Assembly (NCBI RefSeq): GCF_008831155.1
Contig: NZ_WBKB01000002.1
Coordinates: forward strand, 62,001-126,000
Length of the DNA stretch: 64,000 nucleotides
Direction of reading: 5' to 3'
Origin: Gulosibacter chungangensis
GTDB lineage: Bacteria > Actinomycetota > Actinomycetes > Actinomycetales > Microbacteriaceae
Shown: piece by piece, positions 42,431 through 51,483 of the stretch
Layout: each line of letters opens with the position of its first letter
How positions within the stretch are numbered: position 1 is the stretch's first letter
Notes under the pieces: generated by a model
What the model saw: the letters and a program-made list of their open reading frames with translations, nothing else
Told to the model about the DNA's origin: nothing
Databases searched by the model: none
Made by a program: the position numbers and the translations under genes

Positions 42431-43390
42431 GTGGCAGACACCACCATCGCACAGAGCAACCAGTCCGAAGAAGCAAGCCAAGTCACTGAACGAGTCATTA
42501 ACCCGGCGACCGGGATGGCCGCGGTGACGCTCCACGTAGGTGATCTCGCGAATATGTCGAGCTACTACGAGAATGCACTCGCACTCGAGCCCATCGAAGA
42601 AAAGGCGAACCGCGGTGGCGTGCAGCGAGTCCTAGGGCGGGGTGGGATCCCACTCATGCGGCTGGTGGAGACCAAGGGGCTACCGGGCGTGAATCCGCGT
42701 TCGGCGGGTCTGTTCCACACGGCCTTCTTGTTCGAGACCCCGGCCGCGCTCGCGGCAACCGTCTACAGTGCGGCCGCCGATCAGCGCAGCCGCTTTGCGG
42801 GCTCGAGCGACCACCTGGTGAGCGAAGCCTTCTATTTCCAGGATCCAGAGAACAATGGCATTGAGCTATACCTGGACCGTCCGCGGGATCAGTGGGTGAA
42901 AAACGCGGCGGGTGAAATCAAAATGGATACCACTTTCCTTGACCCGAACGCCTACCTCCGCGAGCACCTGACCGAGGATGTGTTGAAGAATTCTGCGAAG
43001 CAGGAGAGCATCATCGGTCATGTCCACCTGCAGGTTGGTGACATTGCCACGGCCCGCCAGTTCTATGTGGATGCTCTCGGTTTCGAAGCGACGCTCGCGA
43101 GCTACTCGGGTGCCCTCTTTGCGTCGGCTGGTGGCTACCACCACCACGTTGCGATGAATATTTGGAATAGCGCCGGTTCCGGCCCCCGTGCCGCATCACT
43201 CGGCCTCGGCGATGTGGCCATCGTCGTTCCCGGGCGTGAAGACCTGGATGCGCTGGCCGCACGCCTGCGCAGTCAGCGCATCCAGTTCGCTGACAAAGGC
43301 AACGAGATCGTGGTCAACGACCCGTGGGGTACCCAGGTAACCGTTTCGCTGCCGAACACCACTGCCGAAAGCCTCCTTACGCGCGGATAG
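42431..43390 (+). CDS. CatE-like VOC protein (catechol 2,3-dioxygenase-like)
   Basis: This cytoplasmic 319-residue two-module VOC protein has NPATGMAAVTLHVGDL, LFHTAFLF, SSDHLVSEAFYFQDPENNGIELYLD, IGHVHLQVGD and GGYHHHVAMN, the pattern of CatE/YfiE-type proteins of Bacillus, where they belong to quinone- and catechol-responsive regulons. It is a paralog of the anchored protein at 19274. The GTG at 42431 has a GGGAGG site. Whether it is an active dioxygenase is uncertain: the last module ends NDPWGTQVTV and has no Glu at the usual metal position. Confidence 0.88.
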   Translation: MADTTIAQSNQSEEASQVTERVINPATGMAAVTLHVGDLANMSSYYENALALEPIEEKANRGGVQRVLGRGGIPLMRLVETKGLPGVNPRSAGLFHTAFLFETPAALAATVYSAAADQRSRFAGSSDHLVSEAFYFQDPENNGIELYLDRPRDQWVKNAAGEIKMDTTFLDPNAYLREHLTEDVLKNSAKQESIIGHVHLQVGDIATARQFYVDALGFEATLASYSGALFASAGGYHHHVAMNIWNSAGSGPRAASLGLGDVAIVVPGREDLDALAARLRSQRIQFADKGNEIVVNDPWGTQVTVSLPNTTAESLLTRG

Positions 43391-43431
43391 CGTTGGTCTC
43401 GCGCTGGGCATGAAATCGCGAGTGGCAACGT

Positions 43432-43461
43432 AAAAGGCCTCCGAATGATCGGAGGCCTTTT
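43432..43461. terminator. Bidirectional rho-independent terminator
   Basis: AAAAGGCCTCCG (43432-43443) and CGGAGGCCTTTT (43450-43461) form a perfect 12-bp stem with loop AATGAT. A and T tracts on either side make it work for the CatE-like gene and for the convergent helicase gene. Confidence 0.9.
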
Positions 43462-43499
43462 GCGATACGCGGGTGTGCCGCTATGCCGTGGAGGGTGCT

Positions 43500-45302
43500 C
43501 TAGTAGCGCTTGAAGGGCTTGCGGGAGCCGCGGTCGTTATTCCAGCCGCCACCGTGGCCGCGACCGCCGCGGTCACCTCGGTAGCCGCCACCGCCACCGC
43601 CGCCGCGCTTTCCACCGCGGTCCGGCTTGATCTCGATTGGGCGACCGCCCACTCGGGTGTTCTGCAGCTTGTCGAGCACCGACTGGTCGATGTTCTCGGG
43701 TAGTTCGACGATCGAGAAGCTCGGGTAAATGTTGATCGCGCCGATGTCGTCGCGGGAGAAACCACCCTCGTTCGCAATGGCGCCGACGATGCGGCCCGGA
43801 AGGGCGCCATCGCGCTTGCCCACTTCGATGCGGTAGGCGGTCTTGCCCTCGGAGGACCGTCGGCGCGGGCCGCGATCATCCCGATCGCGACCGCGGTCAC
43901 GGTCGCGATCCCGATCAAAGCGCGGACGCTTCAAGAGATCGTCTTCATTCGGGTCAAGGAGCAGTGGCGTCTCGCCCTGGGCGACCACGGCAAGCGCCGC
44001 GGCAACATCTGATTCCGGGACATCGTGGTGACGCACATAGTGGTCGATGATGTCGCGGAACGCGGTGATGCGCTGGGTTTGCTGGAGCGCTTTGGTGATG
44101 TCGTCATCGAAGCGCGCGAGGCGGGTCTCATTGACATCCGCGGCGGAGGGAAGTTGCATTTCTTCCATCGGCTGCCGGGTGGTGCGCTCAATGTGATTGA
44201 GCAAACGGCGCTCGCGCGGCGTGACAAAGCTGATTGCCGCACCCGTACGGCCCGCGCGACCGGTACGGCCGATGCGATGCACGTAGGATTCGGGGTCAGT
44301 AGGAATATCGAAGTTCACGACGTGGGTGATGCGGTCCACATCGAGACCTCGAGCGGCCACGTCGGTGGCCACCAGGATGTCGAGTTTGCCAGACTTCAGA
44401 TTGTCCACGAGACGTTCACGCTGCGCCTGTGGCACGTCACCGTTCAAAGAACCGGCCGAGAAGCCGCGCGCGCGAAGCTTCTCCGCGAGCTGCTCGGTCT
44501 CGCTCTTCGTGCGAACGAAGACAATCATGCCTTCAAACTCTTCGACCTCGAAGATGCGGGTGAGCGCATCCACCTTCTGCGGGTAGGCGACCACGAGATA
44601 GCGCTGCGAAATATTCGCAGAGGTGGTGGTCTTCGACTTCACCGTGATCTCGGCCGCATCATTGAGATACTTCTGCGAGATGCGACGAATCTGCGGCGGC
44701 ATGGTGGCCGAGAAGAGCGCCACCTGCTTGTTTTCCGGGGTGTCCGCGAGGATGGTTTCAACGTCCTCCGCGAAACCCATTTTGAGCATCTCATCGGCTT
44801 CGTCGAGCACGAGGTACTTCAACTGCGAGAGATCGAGCGTGCCGCGCTTGAGGTGGTCCATGATTCGGCCCGGAGTACCGACCACGACATCCACACCGCG
44901 CCGAAGGGCGTGTAGCTGCCCACCGTAGGCCTGCCCGCCGTAGATCGGCAGGAGTCTCACCTCAGGCATCTTGGCGGCAAAGCTTTCAAAGGCTTCGGCC
45001 ACCTGCAAGGCAAGCTCGCGAGTGGGGGAGAGCACCAGCGCTTGCGGAACGCTGGCGCCGGGGTCCATCCGGGAGAGGATCGGGAGCGCAAACGCCGCCG
45101 TCTTACCGGTACCGGTCTGGGCCAGGCCGACAACATCCCGTCCCTCAAGGAGGGTCGGGATGGTCGCTGCCTGAATGGGCGAGGGCCGTTCGTAGCCGAT
45201 CGCTTTAATTGCGTCGAGGACCGGGGCGCTTAGCCCGAGATCGTCGAACGTGGGGGTGGCGTCGTGCGCCTCTGATTCTGGGCCATTCGATTGAGGCGTC
45301 AT
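43500..45302 (-). CDS. deaD: DEAD-box RNA helicase, DeaD/CsdA type
   Basis: The 600-residue helicase unwinds structured RNA, typically in ribosome assembly and cold growth. Motifs in order: Q motif with PSPIQAATIP, AQTGTGKTAAF, VLDEADEML, LFSATMPP, and HRIGRTGRAG. A DbpA-like RNA-binding domain follows (YRIEVGKRDGALPGRIVGAIANEGG), then an RGG/Arg-Asp-rich tail with GGGGGGGYRGDRGGRGHGGG. The ATG lies seven bases after TAGCCT (minus strand, 45315-45310), fitting a leaderless mRNA. Confidence 0.95.
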   Translation of the reverse strand: MTPQSNGPESEAHDATPTFDDLGLSAPVLDAIKAIGYERPSPIQAATIPTLLEGRDVVGLAQTGTGKTAAFALPILSRMDPGASVPQALVLSPTRELALQVAEAFESFAAKMPEVRLLPIYGGQAYGGQLHALRRGVDVVVGTPGRIMDHLKRGTLDLSQLKYLVLDEADEMLKMGFAEDVETILADTPENKQVALFSATMPPQIRRISQKYLNDAAEITVKSKTTTSANISQRYLVVAYPQKVDALTRIFEVEEFEGMIVFVRTKSETEQLAEKLRARGFSAGSLNGDVPQAQRERLVDNLKSGKLDILVATDVAARGLDVDRITHVVNFDIPTDPESYVHRIGRTGRAGRTGAAISFVTPRERRLLNHIERTTRQPMEEMQLPSAADVNETRLARFDDDITKALQQTQRITAFRDIIDHYVRHHDVPESDVAAALAVVAQGETPLLLDPNEDDLLKRPRFDRDRDRDRGRDRDDRGPRRRSSEGKTAYRIEVGKRDGALPGRIVGAIANEGGFSRDDIGAINIYPSFSIVELPENIDQSVLDKLQNTRVGGRPIEIKPDRGGKRGGGGGGGYRGDRGGRGHGGGWNNDRGSRKPFKRY

Positions 45303-45341
45303 AGGCTTAAGGCTACTCGGTCGAAACGGGTTCCTGGACCG

Positions 45342-46481
45342 CTATGCGTTAATCGTGGCACGGAAGGTTGCCGCAACGGGGGAGTCCTCCGGCAGGTCGC
45401 CGCGACGAACCGCCACCACTCGGCCACCCGTGCGTAGCACTCGCGCCGCGATTTCATCAACGAGGCGGTACGTCGTAGGCCCGGGCTCAGGAACCGGGAT
45501 GACCTCACCGAAGTCATTGATGATGCCCTCGTCGTTAGTTTCAATGTCAAAGAGCAATGACTCAACCTGGCCACCGGTGGCGGCCTGCGCCACGGTTTCA
45601 AGGTTTGCGCTGGCGCGCTGCTGCGGTTTGCGATTACCGAAGGTTTCGCACCAGGTCTCGAGTTGTGAGGCATAGCGACGGTCAAGAATTACGCGTCCTC
45701 GCGCTTCGAGCTCCGCATTCGACAGCGAAGCCGGGTTCGCGTCGATACCCTCTTCAACAAGCGCCCCGTACGTGTTGATTTGTCGATATGCCGGCGCCAG
45801 TTCGGCTGAGGCGGCGAGGATCAGCGGAGCGGTGTCATTCCCGATTTCGTGGAGCACCGCATCCTGCACGATTGAGCAGTAGCGACGCAACTCGACCTTG
45901 GGGCCAAGCGTGCCATCGGCCTTGTGCCGGTCGGCACGACCACCATTTTCGTCCCGACCGAGGACATCGGCGGCGTCCGCCGGAAGTGTGGTGAGCTCAA
46001 TCGGTCGACTGTTCGCTTGCGAGTCGAGGAAGTGGAGCCGTACTTCGCCCACCGTGACCGCCAGCACATAGCCGGTGTGGCGGAAACTTGCGGAGCGAAC
46101 CAGTGGACCCACGTCGTAGCGGTCACCGACCGCGGTCAATGGCGCGAGTTGATTCATCAGCCGGAAGGCGCTGAGCCCCTCCGGTGACACAAACACGGCC
46201 ACCGTTCTTGCCTGCGAGGCCCAGAAGTCGCGGTCGGCTTCCAGCCCACGCACGTGTTCGGCGATCGCATCACGGTCCGCTTTTGGTACGTCAATCTTGG
46301 CAAGATCGTTCAGTGCCTCACCGGTGGCCGATCGAAGGGAGAGGCGCACGGCTTCGGTGTCGTGGACAACGGCGGAACCATCGCCGCTCGCGGCAGCGCT
46401 GACGTAAATCGAAACGCTCGCAACATTGCGGTGCTTCGTGAGGCTGGCGAATTCTTCTGCGGTAGGAATATCGATGCTCAT
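45342..46481 (-). CDS. eRF1-like protein of the bacterial archaeo-eukaryotic release factor group (baeRF)
   Basis: The 379-residue protein begins IPTAEEFASLTKHRNVASVSIYVSAA and has RRYCSIVQDAVLHEI and ILAASAELAPAYRQINTYGALVEEGIDANP, a pattern I associate with the baeRF families, bacterial homologues of eRF1/Pelota domains 2 and 3. Such proteins are predicted to act on stalled ribosomes. The C-terminal part (TYRLVDEIAARVLRTGGRVVAV) resembles the L7Ae-like domain 3. A strong leaderless promoter precedes the ATG. Position between two RNA helicase genes fits a translation-linked role. Confidence 0.7.
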   Translation of the reverse strand: MSIDIPTAEEFASLTKHRNVASVSIYVSAAASGDGSAVVHDTEAVRLSLRSATGEALNDLAKIDVPKADRDAIAEHVRGLEADRDFWASQARTVAVFVSPEGLSAFRLMNQLAPLTAVGDRYDVGPLVRSASFRHTGYVLAVTVGEVRLHFLDSQANSRPIELTTLPADAADVLGRDENGGRADRHKADGTLGPKVELRRYCSIVQDAVLHEIGNDTAPLILAASAELAPAYRQINTYGALVEEGIDANPASLSNAELEARGRVILDRRYASQLETWCETFGNRKPQQRASANLETVAQAATGGQVESLLFDIETNDEGIINDFGEVIPVPEPGPTTYRLVDEIAARVLRTGGRVVAVRRGDLPEDSPVAATFRATINA

Positions 46482-46487
46482 TCCCGC

Positions 46488-46515
46488 ATATTACATATCG
46501 ATCATTGGAACTCAA
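46488..46515 (-). promoter_or_regulatory. Leaderless promoter of the eRF1-like gene
   Basis: On the minus strand TTGAGT (46515-46510) and TAATAT (46493-46488) are 16 bases apart, and the ATG (46481) follows the -10 box by six bases. It is the best example of the leaderless pattern in the window. Confidence 0.7.
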
Positions 46516-46565
46516 TCAATGCGCGCCATTGTAAGAAAACGCTGATGAACGCGAGCAACTGCCTG

Positions 46566-49058
46566 CTATCTTGCAGACTTCTTCGTGCCTCGTTTCGGCG
46601 CTGCGGTAAGGGGGTCTTCGGGCCACGGATGCTTCGGGTAGCGACCGCGCATTTCGGCACGAACCTGCGTGTACGCATTCGCCCAGAAGGACGCCAGATC
46701 ATCGGTGACGGCGAGCGGCCGCTGCGCCGGTGAGAGCAAATGCAGCAGCACCGGTACTCGGCCAGCCACGAGTCTCGGAGTGGCCAGCCAACCAAAGCAC
46801 TCCTGCAGTTTCACGGCCAACACCGGTGGTGCGTCCGGATCATCGACTGCCGGGTAATCGACGCGGATACTTGACCCGCTCGGTACTTCCAGCCGTTCCG
46901 GCGCGAGCTCATCGAATTTGCTGGCTTCGGGCCACGGCATCAGGCGCCGCAAGGGTTCCACAAGGTGGATGCGATCAAACCGAGCGCCTGTCGCCAGCGC
47001 ATCCAGCTCGGGGCCCAGCCACTCGTCCAGCAGAGCGAGGAGTGCCGCTTCTGAGACGTCCGGCCACGGCGCGCCGAGCGTGCGGTGTAGCAGTCCCAGC
47101 CGGGCACGCAATTGGACCGCTTCGGGTGACCACTTAAAGGCACCAAGACCGCGTTCGTGGAGCATCGCGACCACGGCGGTACGTGCCTGCGCCGCATCCG
47201 GTGCCACCGCAACCGCGGAGAGTTCAATCGCACCGAGTGCCCGAACCCTGCGGCCCACGAGTCGATCCTGCTGCCAGCGGGTTTCCACTTCTTCACGCAA
47301 GAGGCTGCCAGCGGCGAGTATTGCCGTGTCCATGGACACCGGCACAGCCGCGCGGATCACGGTGCCCTGCGAAGTGCGTCCCAGGTCCGCGACCGCCAAC
47401 CACTCCTGGTCCGACAACGCGCTGTGGCGAAGTAACCTCGCGCCGGTCCCACTCGCGAGCAGATACTCGTCCCCGCGTCGGCGCGCGAGCCGCTCCGGAT
47501 AGGCCAAGCCCACTACGAGCGCAAGCGCCTCATCATCAGACAGCCGCTCTTCCGAATCCGGTCGGGCTGCGGAGGGCGCAAGTTGATCCAGGCGTTTCGC
47601 ATCCTGCCGCCAGCGACGTGACGCGGGGGAGCCGCCACGGCGAAGGTCACGCAAGAGTGCCGCTAGATCCCCACCCGGAGCACGCTGGTCCGATTCGACC
47701 GCGGCAACGAGCTGGGCTGCCCGCTCACCGCCGAGTATCTCACTCGCATCGATCAGCGCCCGTGCCATTCGAGGATGGGTGGGGATGCGTGCAATCTGCT
47801 TCCCACGCGCCGTGACAGTGACCCGGTCTGCCTCGCACTCAAGGGCACCGATCGCCGCCAACGTCTCGTGCGCACGCTGGAGTGCGAGCGGATCGGGCGC
47901 ATCCGGTAAGGCCATACCGACACCGCCGGGAGCACCCCAGACCGCGAGGGTGAGCGCGGCACTCGTGAGATCGGCACTGAGAATCTCGGGCCTGGTGTGC
48001 GCCGGAAACATTGCCCATTCGTGTTCCGCCACACAGCGAATCGCGATGCCCGGCCCCATGCGAGCCGCACGCCCTGCCCGCTGATCACCAGAAGCGCGAG
48101 CAACCGGCACCGTGACAAGCCCCGAAATGTTTCGCTCCACATCCAAGCGCGGTACTCGGGCGAGCCCGGAATCCACCACCACCCGGACATCCGGCACTGT
48201 CAGCGAAGATTCCGCCACCGAGGTAGCCACAATCACACGCTGCGCACCCGGGGTGAGCGCCGCATCCTGTTCGGCAGGAGATAGGGAACCGGTCAACGGC
48301 AGCGCCGAGATCCCGAGATCCCGCAGGCCCCGCACCACTTGCTCGACCTCCCAACTTCCCGGCAGAAAAGCCAGCGCCGAGCCGGACTCCATCTCCCGCA
48401 GCGCCGAAGCAGTGGTCTGCACAATGTGCCCAAGAAAATCCCGGCTCACCCCGCGCTGATCAAGCCGCGGCCCCTGTGCGGGCTGATACCGGATCTCCAG
48501 CGGATGGGGCTCGGCACCGGTGCGCACAATCGGAACGCTATCGCCGAGCAACTCCGCCCACCGCTGCGCATCCAACGTGGCCGACATTGCCACCAATCGT
48601 AGGTCCTCCCGCAACTCGGCCAGTTCACAGAGCATCGCGAAGGTGAGGTCCGCGTCCAGATCCCGCTCGTGCACCTCATCGAGCACCACCGCAGCCACAC
48701 CGGGAAGCTCCGGGGACGCAAGCAACCGCCGCAACAGTAAACCGGCCGTAACAAACTCAATCTTGGTCGCGGCACTGGTGCGACTATCCCCACGAACCGA
48801 ATACCCGACAGTCTGCCCAAGGGGCGTGCCAGTGAGCGAAGCGACCCGTGCTGCGGCCGCCCGCGCCGCAATACGACGGGGCTGCGTGACAATCACGCGC
48901 CCGCAGGCATTGGCAACCACCGGCGGTACCACTGTCGTCTTGCCGGAGCCAGGCGGAGCTTCCACCACGGCACGACCCCGCTGCGAGAGCGCCACTTCAA
49001 GTGGCGTAATGAGCGAGGCCGCGGGCAAACCCTGCGAGATCGAATCCAGATTGAACAT
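46566..49058 (-). CDS. hrpB: ATP-dependent helicase HrpB
   Basis: This DEAH/DEVH-type superfamily 2 helicase of about 830 residues has Walker A EAPPGSGKTTVVPP, QPRRIAARAAAARVA, Walker B DEVHERDLDADL and SAT in VAMSATLD. The C-terminal HrpB domain ends with RYPKHPWPEDP, the usual closing motif of HrpB. The RNA substrate in actinobacteria is not known. ATG at 49058 or GTG at 49067 are both possible starts; neither has a clear ribosome site. It lies divergent from the flotillin gene. Confidence 0.94.
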   Translation of the reverse strand: MFNLDSISQGLPAASLITPLEVALSQRGRAVVEAPPGSGKTTVVPPVVANACGRVIVTQPRRIAARAAAARVASLTGTPLGQTVGYSVRGDSRTSAATKIEFVTAGLLLRRLLASPELPGVAAVVLDEVHERDLDADLTFAMLCELAELREDLRLVAMSATLDAQRWAELLGDSVPIVRTGAEPHPLEIRYQPAQGPRLDQRGVSRDFLGHIVQTTASALREMESGSALAFLPGSWEVEQVVRGLRDLGISALPLTGSLSPAEQDAALTPGAQRVIVATSVAESSLTVPDVRVVVDSGLARVPRLDVERNISGLVTVPVARASGDQRAGRAARMGPGIAIRCVAEHEWAMFPAHTRPEILSADLTSAALTLAVWGAPGGVGMALPDAPDPLALQRAHETLAAIGALECEADRVTVTARGKQIARIPTHPRMARALIDASEILGGERAAQLVAAVESDQRAPGGDLAALLRDLRRGGSPASRRWRQDAKRLDQLAPSAARPDSEERLSDDEALALVVGLAYPERLARRRGDEYLLASGTGARLLRHSALSDQEWLAVADLGRTSQGTVIRAAVPVSMDTAILAAGSLLREEVETRWQQDRLVGRRVRALGAIELSAVAVAPDAAQARTAVVAMLHERGLGAFKWSPEAVQLRARLGLLHRTLGAPWPDVSEAALLALLDEWLGPELDALATGARFDRIHLVEPLRRLMPWPEASKFDELAPERLEVPSGSSIRVDYPAVDDPDAPPVLAVKLQECFGWLATPRLVAGRVPVLLHLLSPAQRPLAVTDDLASFWANAYTQVRAEMRGRYPKHPWPEDPLTAAPKRGTKKSAR

Positions 49059-49209
49059 GTCTGCCACAGGTTACCGGCAGGCGTCCTTGGCACCCGAACG
49101 GTTCATTGCGGATGCAACCAGTGTTGGATGCCCGAGGGCAGTGCGGCAAGGAATACTAAAGAACGAAAAGCGTCGGACCCGCCGACACTTACCGAAAGGC
49201 CCAAGCCCT

Positions 49210-50676
49210 ATGGATTTCTTCGCCACGCCACTGCTCATAGTGGGCGTAGTCGTAGTCCTTGTCATTCTGGTGGTGCTCGCCATTATTTTCGCGATCATCA
49301 CCCGCACCTGGTACCGCACCGCCGCAGCCGATGAGGCGCTGGTCATTACCGGGAAAGCAAAACGCGGTGCCGAGTCGTCCAAGATCGATGTCGTTTCGGG
49401 TGGTGGTCTCTTCGTCAACCCCTTCACCCAGCGCTCCTCCAAGCTCTCGCTGCGCTCGCGGTCGATCGAAATCAAGCCAACCGCACAGGCGGCTAATGGT
49501 GTGACCGTCGACGTCGAGGGCATTGCGCTCGTGAAGATCGGGTCCAACCCGGACTATATCCGTCGGGCTGCCGAGCGATTCCTCTCACAGGACCGCGCGA
49601 TCGAGGCATTCACGACCGAGGTACTCGAGGGTGCGCTGCGTGGTGTGGTTGCAACGCTGACCGTTGAGACGCTGATGAAGGACCGCAAGGCGCTTGCCGA
49701 GCAGATCGCCGAGGGCATCGAAGGAGACCTCGAGCGCCAGGGGCTCGTGCTTGACTCCTTCCAGATTCTGGGCATTACTGACCAGGGCGGCTACATTGAG
49801 GCCCTTGGTGCGCAGGAACTGCAGCGCGTGCATCGCGAGGCCGACACCGCCCGTATCGATGCCGAGCGTGCCGTGGCCAAGCGCCAGATTGAAACCAACG
49901 CTGAGACTCTCGTCGAGCGCACGCAGTTCCAGGAATCCGAGGCGGACTCCAAGGCACGCGTTGGTCGCGCGAACGCCGAAGCAGAGCAGGCAGAGGCGCT
50001 TCGTCGCGCCGAACTGCAGCAGGCAGTGCTCGAACAGGAAGCGAACAACAAGCAATCGCAGCTGGATGCGGAAGTGAAGAAGGTCGCGGACGCGAACCTC
50101 TACGAGCAGCAGCGAAAGGCTGACGCGCGCGCCTACGAGCAGGCCAAGGAAGCAGACACCCGTAAGCAGGTTGCGGAAGCGGATGCACACGCTCGCACCA
50201 CCTCCGCACGTGCGGACGCAAGCGCACGCACGACCGCCGCGGAAGCTGAGGCAGCCGCTCGCCGCGCCGAAGCCGATGCGGAAGCGCACGCACGTCGCGT
50301 TCAGGCTGAGGCCGAGGCACTGGCGATTCGCCAGGCCGGTGAGGCTGAAGCAGCGTCGCAGCTCGCGATTGGTGAGGCGATCGAGAAGCACGAGCAGGTG
50401 CTCATCACGCAGAAACTCATCGACCAGTTGGTCCCGATGGTTGCCGAATTCTCGAAGGCACAGACGGCGATCGGTGGCTACACGGTGATCTCCACCGAGG
50501 GCGCGGCAGAGCACCAGGCTGCTCAGTCCGCCGCAACCCTCAAGGCGCCCTTCGACGCTGTCCAGTCCGCCACCGGTATCGACTTGGGTGCGATCATCCA
50601 GTCGAGCATCCAGGGCGAACGCACCGGCTCGGCGCTCGGAGACGCGCTGCGCGGGAAGACTGAAAACGGCGAGTAG
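49210..50676 (+). CDS. Flotillin/SPFH (band 7) domain membrane protein
   Basis: The 488-residue protein has one N-terminal membrane segment (LLIVGVVVVLVILVVLAIIFAII), an SPFH domain with TWYRTAAADEALVITG, and a long helical region rich in Glu-Ala repeats (about residues 210-395, for example AEAEAAARRAEADAEA), typical of flotillins that scaffold membrane microdomains. The C-terminal part is GAIIQSS-like and non-repetitive. The ATG at 49210 has GAAAGG upstream. No NfeD gene, the usual partner, is adjacent. A strong terminator follows. Confidence 0.93.
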   Translation: MDFFATPLLIVGVVVVLVILVVLAIIFAIITRTWYRTAAADEALVITGKAKRGAESSKIDVVSGGGLFVNPFTQRSSKLSLRSRSIEIKPTAQAANGVTVDVEGIALVKIGSNPDYIRRAAERFLSQDRAIEAFTTEVLEGALRGVVATLTVETLMKDRKALAEQIAEGIEGDLERQGLVLDSFQILGITDQGGYIEALGAQELQRVHREADTARIDAERAVAKRQIETNAETLVERTQFQESEADSKARVGRANAEAEQAEALRRAELQQAVLEQEANNKQSQLDAEVKKVADANLYEQQRKADARAYEQAKEADTRKQVAEADAHARTTSARADASARTTAAEAEAAARRAEADAEAHARRVQAEAEALAIRQAGEAEAASQLAIGEAIEKHEQVLITQKLIDQLVPMVAEFSKAQTAIGGYTVISTEGAAEHQAAQSAATLKAPFDAVQSATGIDLGAIIQSSIQGERTGSALGDALRGKTENGE

Positions 50677-50709
50677 GCACTAACCACTACGCGCTAACTC
50701 CTCAAGAGT

Positions 50710-50759
50710 AGGCATCGGCCGTGGGAACCATGCAAGGGTCCCACGGCCGATGCCTTTTT
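50710..50759 (+). terminator. Rho-independent terminator after the flotillin gene
   Basis: The 17-base arm beginning AGGCATCGGCCGTGGGA (50710-50726) pairs with TCCCACGGCCGATGCCT, closing just before a run of five T. Loop about 12 bases. Confidence 0.92.
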
Positions 50760-50836
50760 CGTGTTGGCGGATGTGTTTCGGGCAAGGCTAGCGACATGCC
50801 GGGTGCCTTCAGCGCGGATCCGGCAGACTTTGCATC

Positions 50837-51478
50837 ATGACTAGCGCGATTACCCCTGCACCCATCCCAGCTGCTGTCGGGCCCCGAGAATCCGGTCCGG
50901 ATGGGCGACCGCTCTTGCTGTTCATCCACGGCTTTGGCTCCAATGAGCGCGACTTGCCCTCGCTCGCCGAAAATCTGGGGGAGGGCTGGGACTGGATTTC
51001 GGTTCGTGCTCCTTATCCGCTGGTAAGCGGTGGCGCGGCTTGGTTCCCGCTGTCCGAAGGTGGTCCCTATGATCGCGGTGCCATTGACGCGTCCCTCGCT
51101 GGGCTGGAGGAGTTCATTGAGGCGCACACCAGTGGTCAACCTATCGTTCCGATCGGCTTTTCACAGGGTGGGCTGATGGTCACGGAGCTCTTGCGTTCGG
51201 GGCGCATTGCCATCAATGCTGGAGTGATTCTTTCGGGGTTTGTTGACCCGGAACCGCGCGAGAGCGATGCGCGGCTGCGCGAGAAGCGCCCCAAGGTATT
51301 TTTTGGCAGAGGCACTGCCGATCCGCTGATTGATGAGGAGCGTTTCGATACCACCGAGCGCTGGGTGAGGGAATACACGGATGCCACCGTGAAGGTTTAC
51401 CAGGGGCTCGCGCACGCGGTATCTCACGAAGAAATCCTCGACGTGCGCGAGTTCCTCGATGATCTCGGACTCGTGTAA
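50837..51478 (+). CDS. Alpha/beta-hydrolase, carboxylesterase/phospholipase type
   Basis: The 213-residue hydrolase has the oxyanion region FIHGFGSNERDL, the nucleophile elbow GFSQGG (Ser109), the acid in GRGTADPLID and the His in GLAHAVS, the set of the YpfH/carboxylesterase group. There is no signal peptide, so it is cytoplasmic. Substrates of the group are short acyl esters or lysophospholipids. It converges with sbcC, six bases from its stop. Confidence 0.92.
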   Translation: MTSAITPAPIPAAVGPRESGPDGRPLLLFIHGFGSNERDLPSLAENLGEGWDWISVRAPYPLVSGGAAWFPLSEGGPYDRGAIDASLAGLEEFIEAHTSGQPIVPIGFSQGGLMVTELLRSGRIAINAGVILSGFVDPEPRESDARLREKRPKVFFGRGTADPLIDEERFDTTERWVREYTDATVKVYQGLAHAVSHEEILDVREFLDDLGLV

Positions 51479-51483
51479 TCGGG

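Noticed and set aside
43540-43625. GC-rich repeats with CCGCCACC units near the helicase 3' end
   Set aside because: They encode the glycine-rich RGG tail of the DEAD-box helicase rather than an independent repeat.
48520-49209. An upstream extension of the flotillin frame
   Set aside because: The extension lies antisense to hrpB and has the composition of a shadow; the ATG at 49210 begins a normal membrane segment of a flotillin.
49960-50340. Imperfect tandem repeats of GCxGAxGC type
   Set aside because: They encode the Glu-Ala heptad-like region of the flotillin and reflect protein composition.
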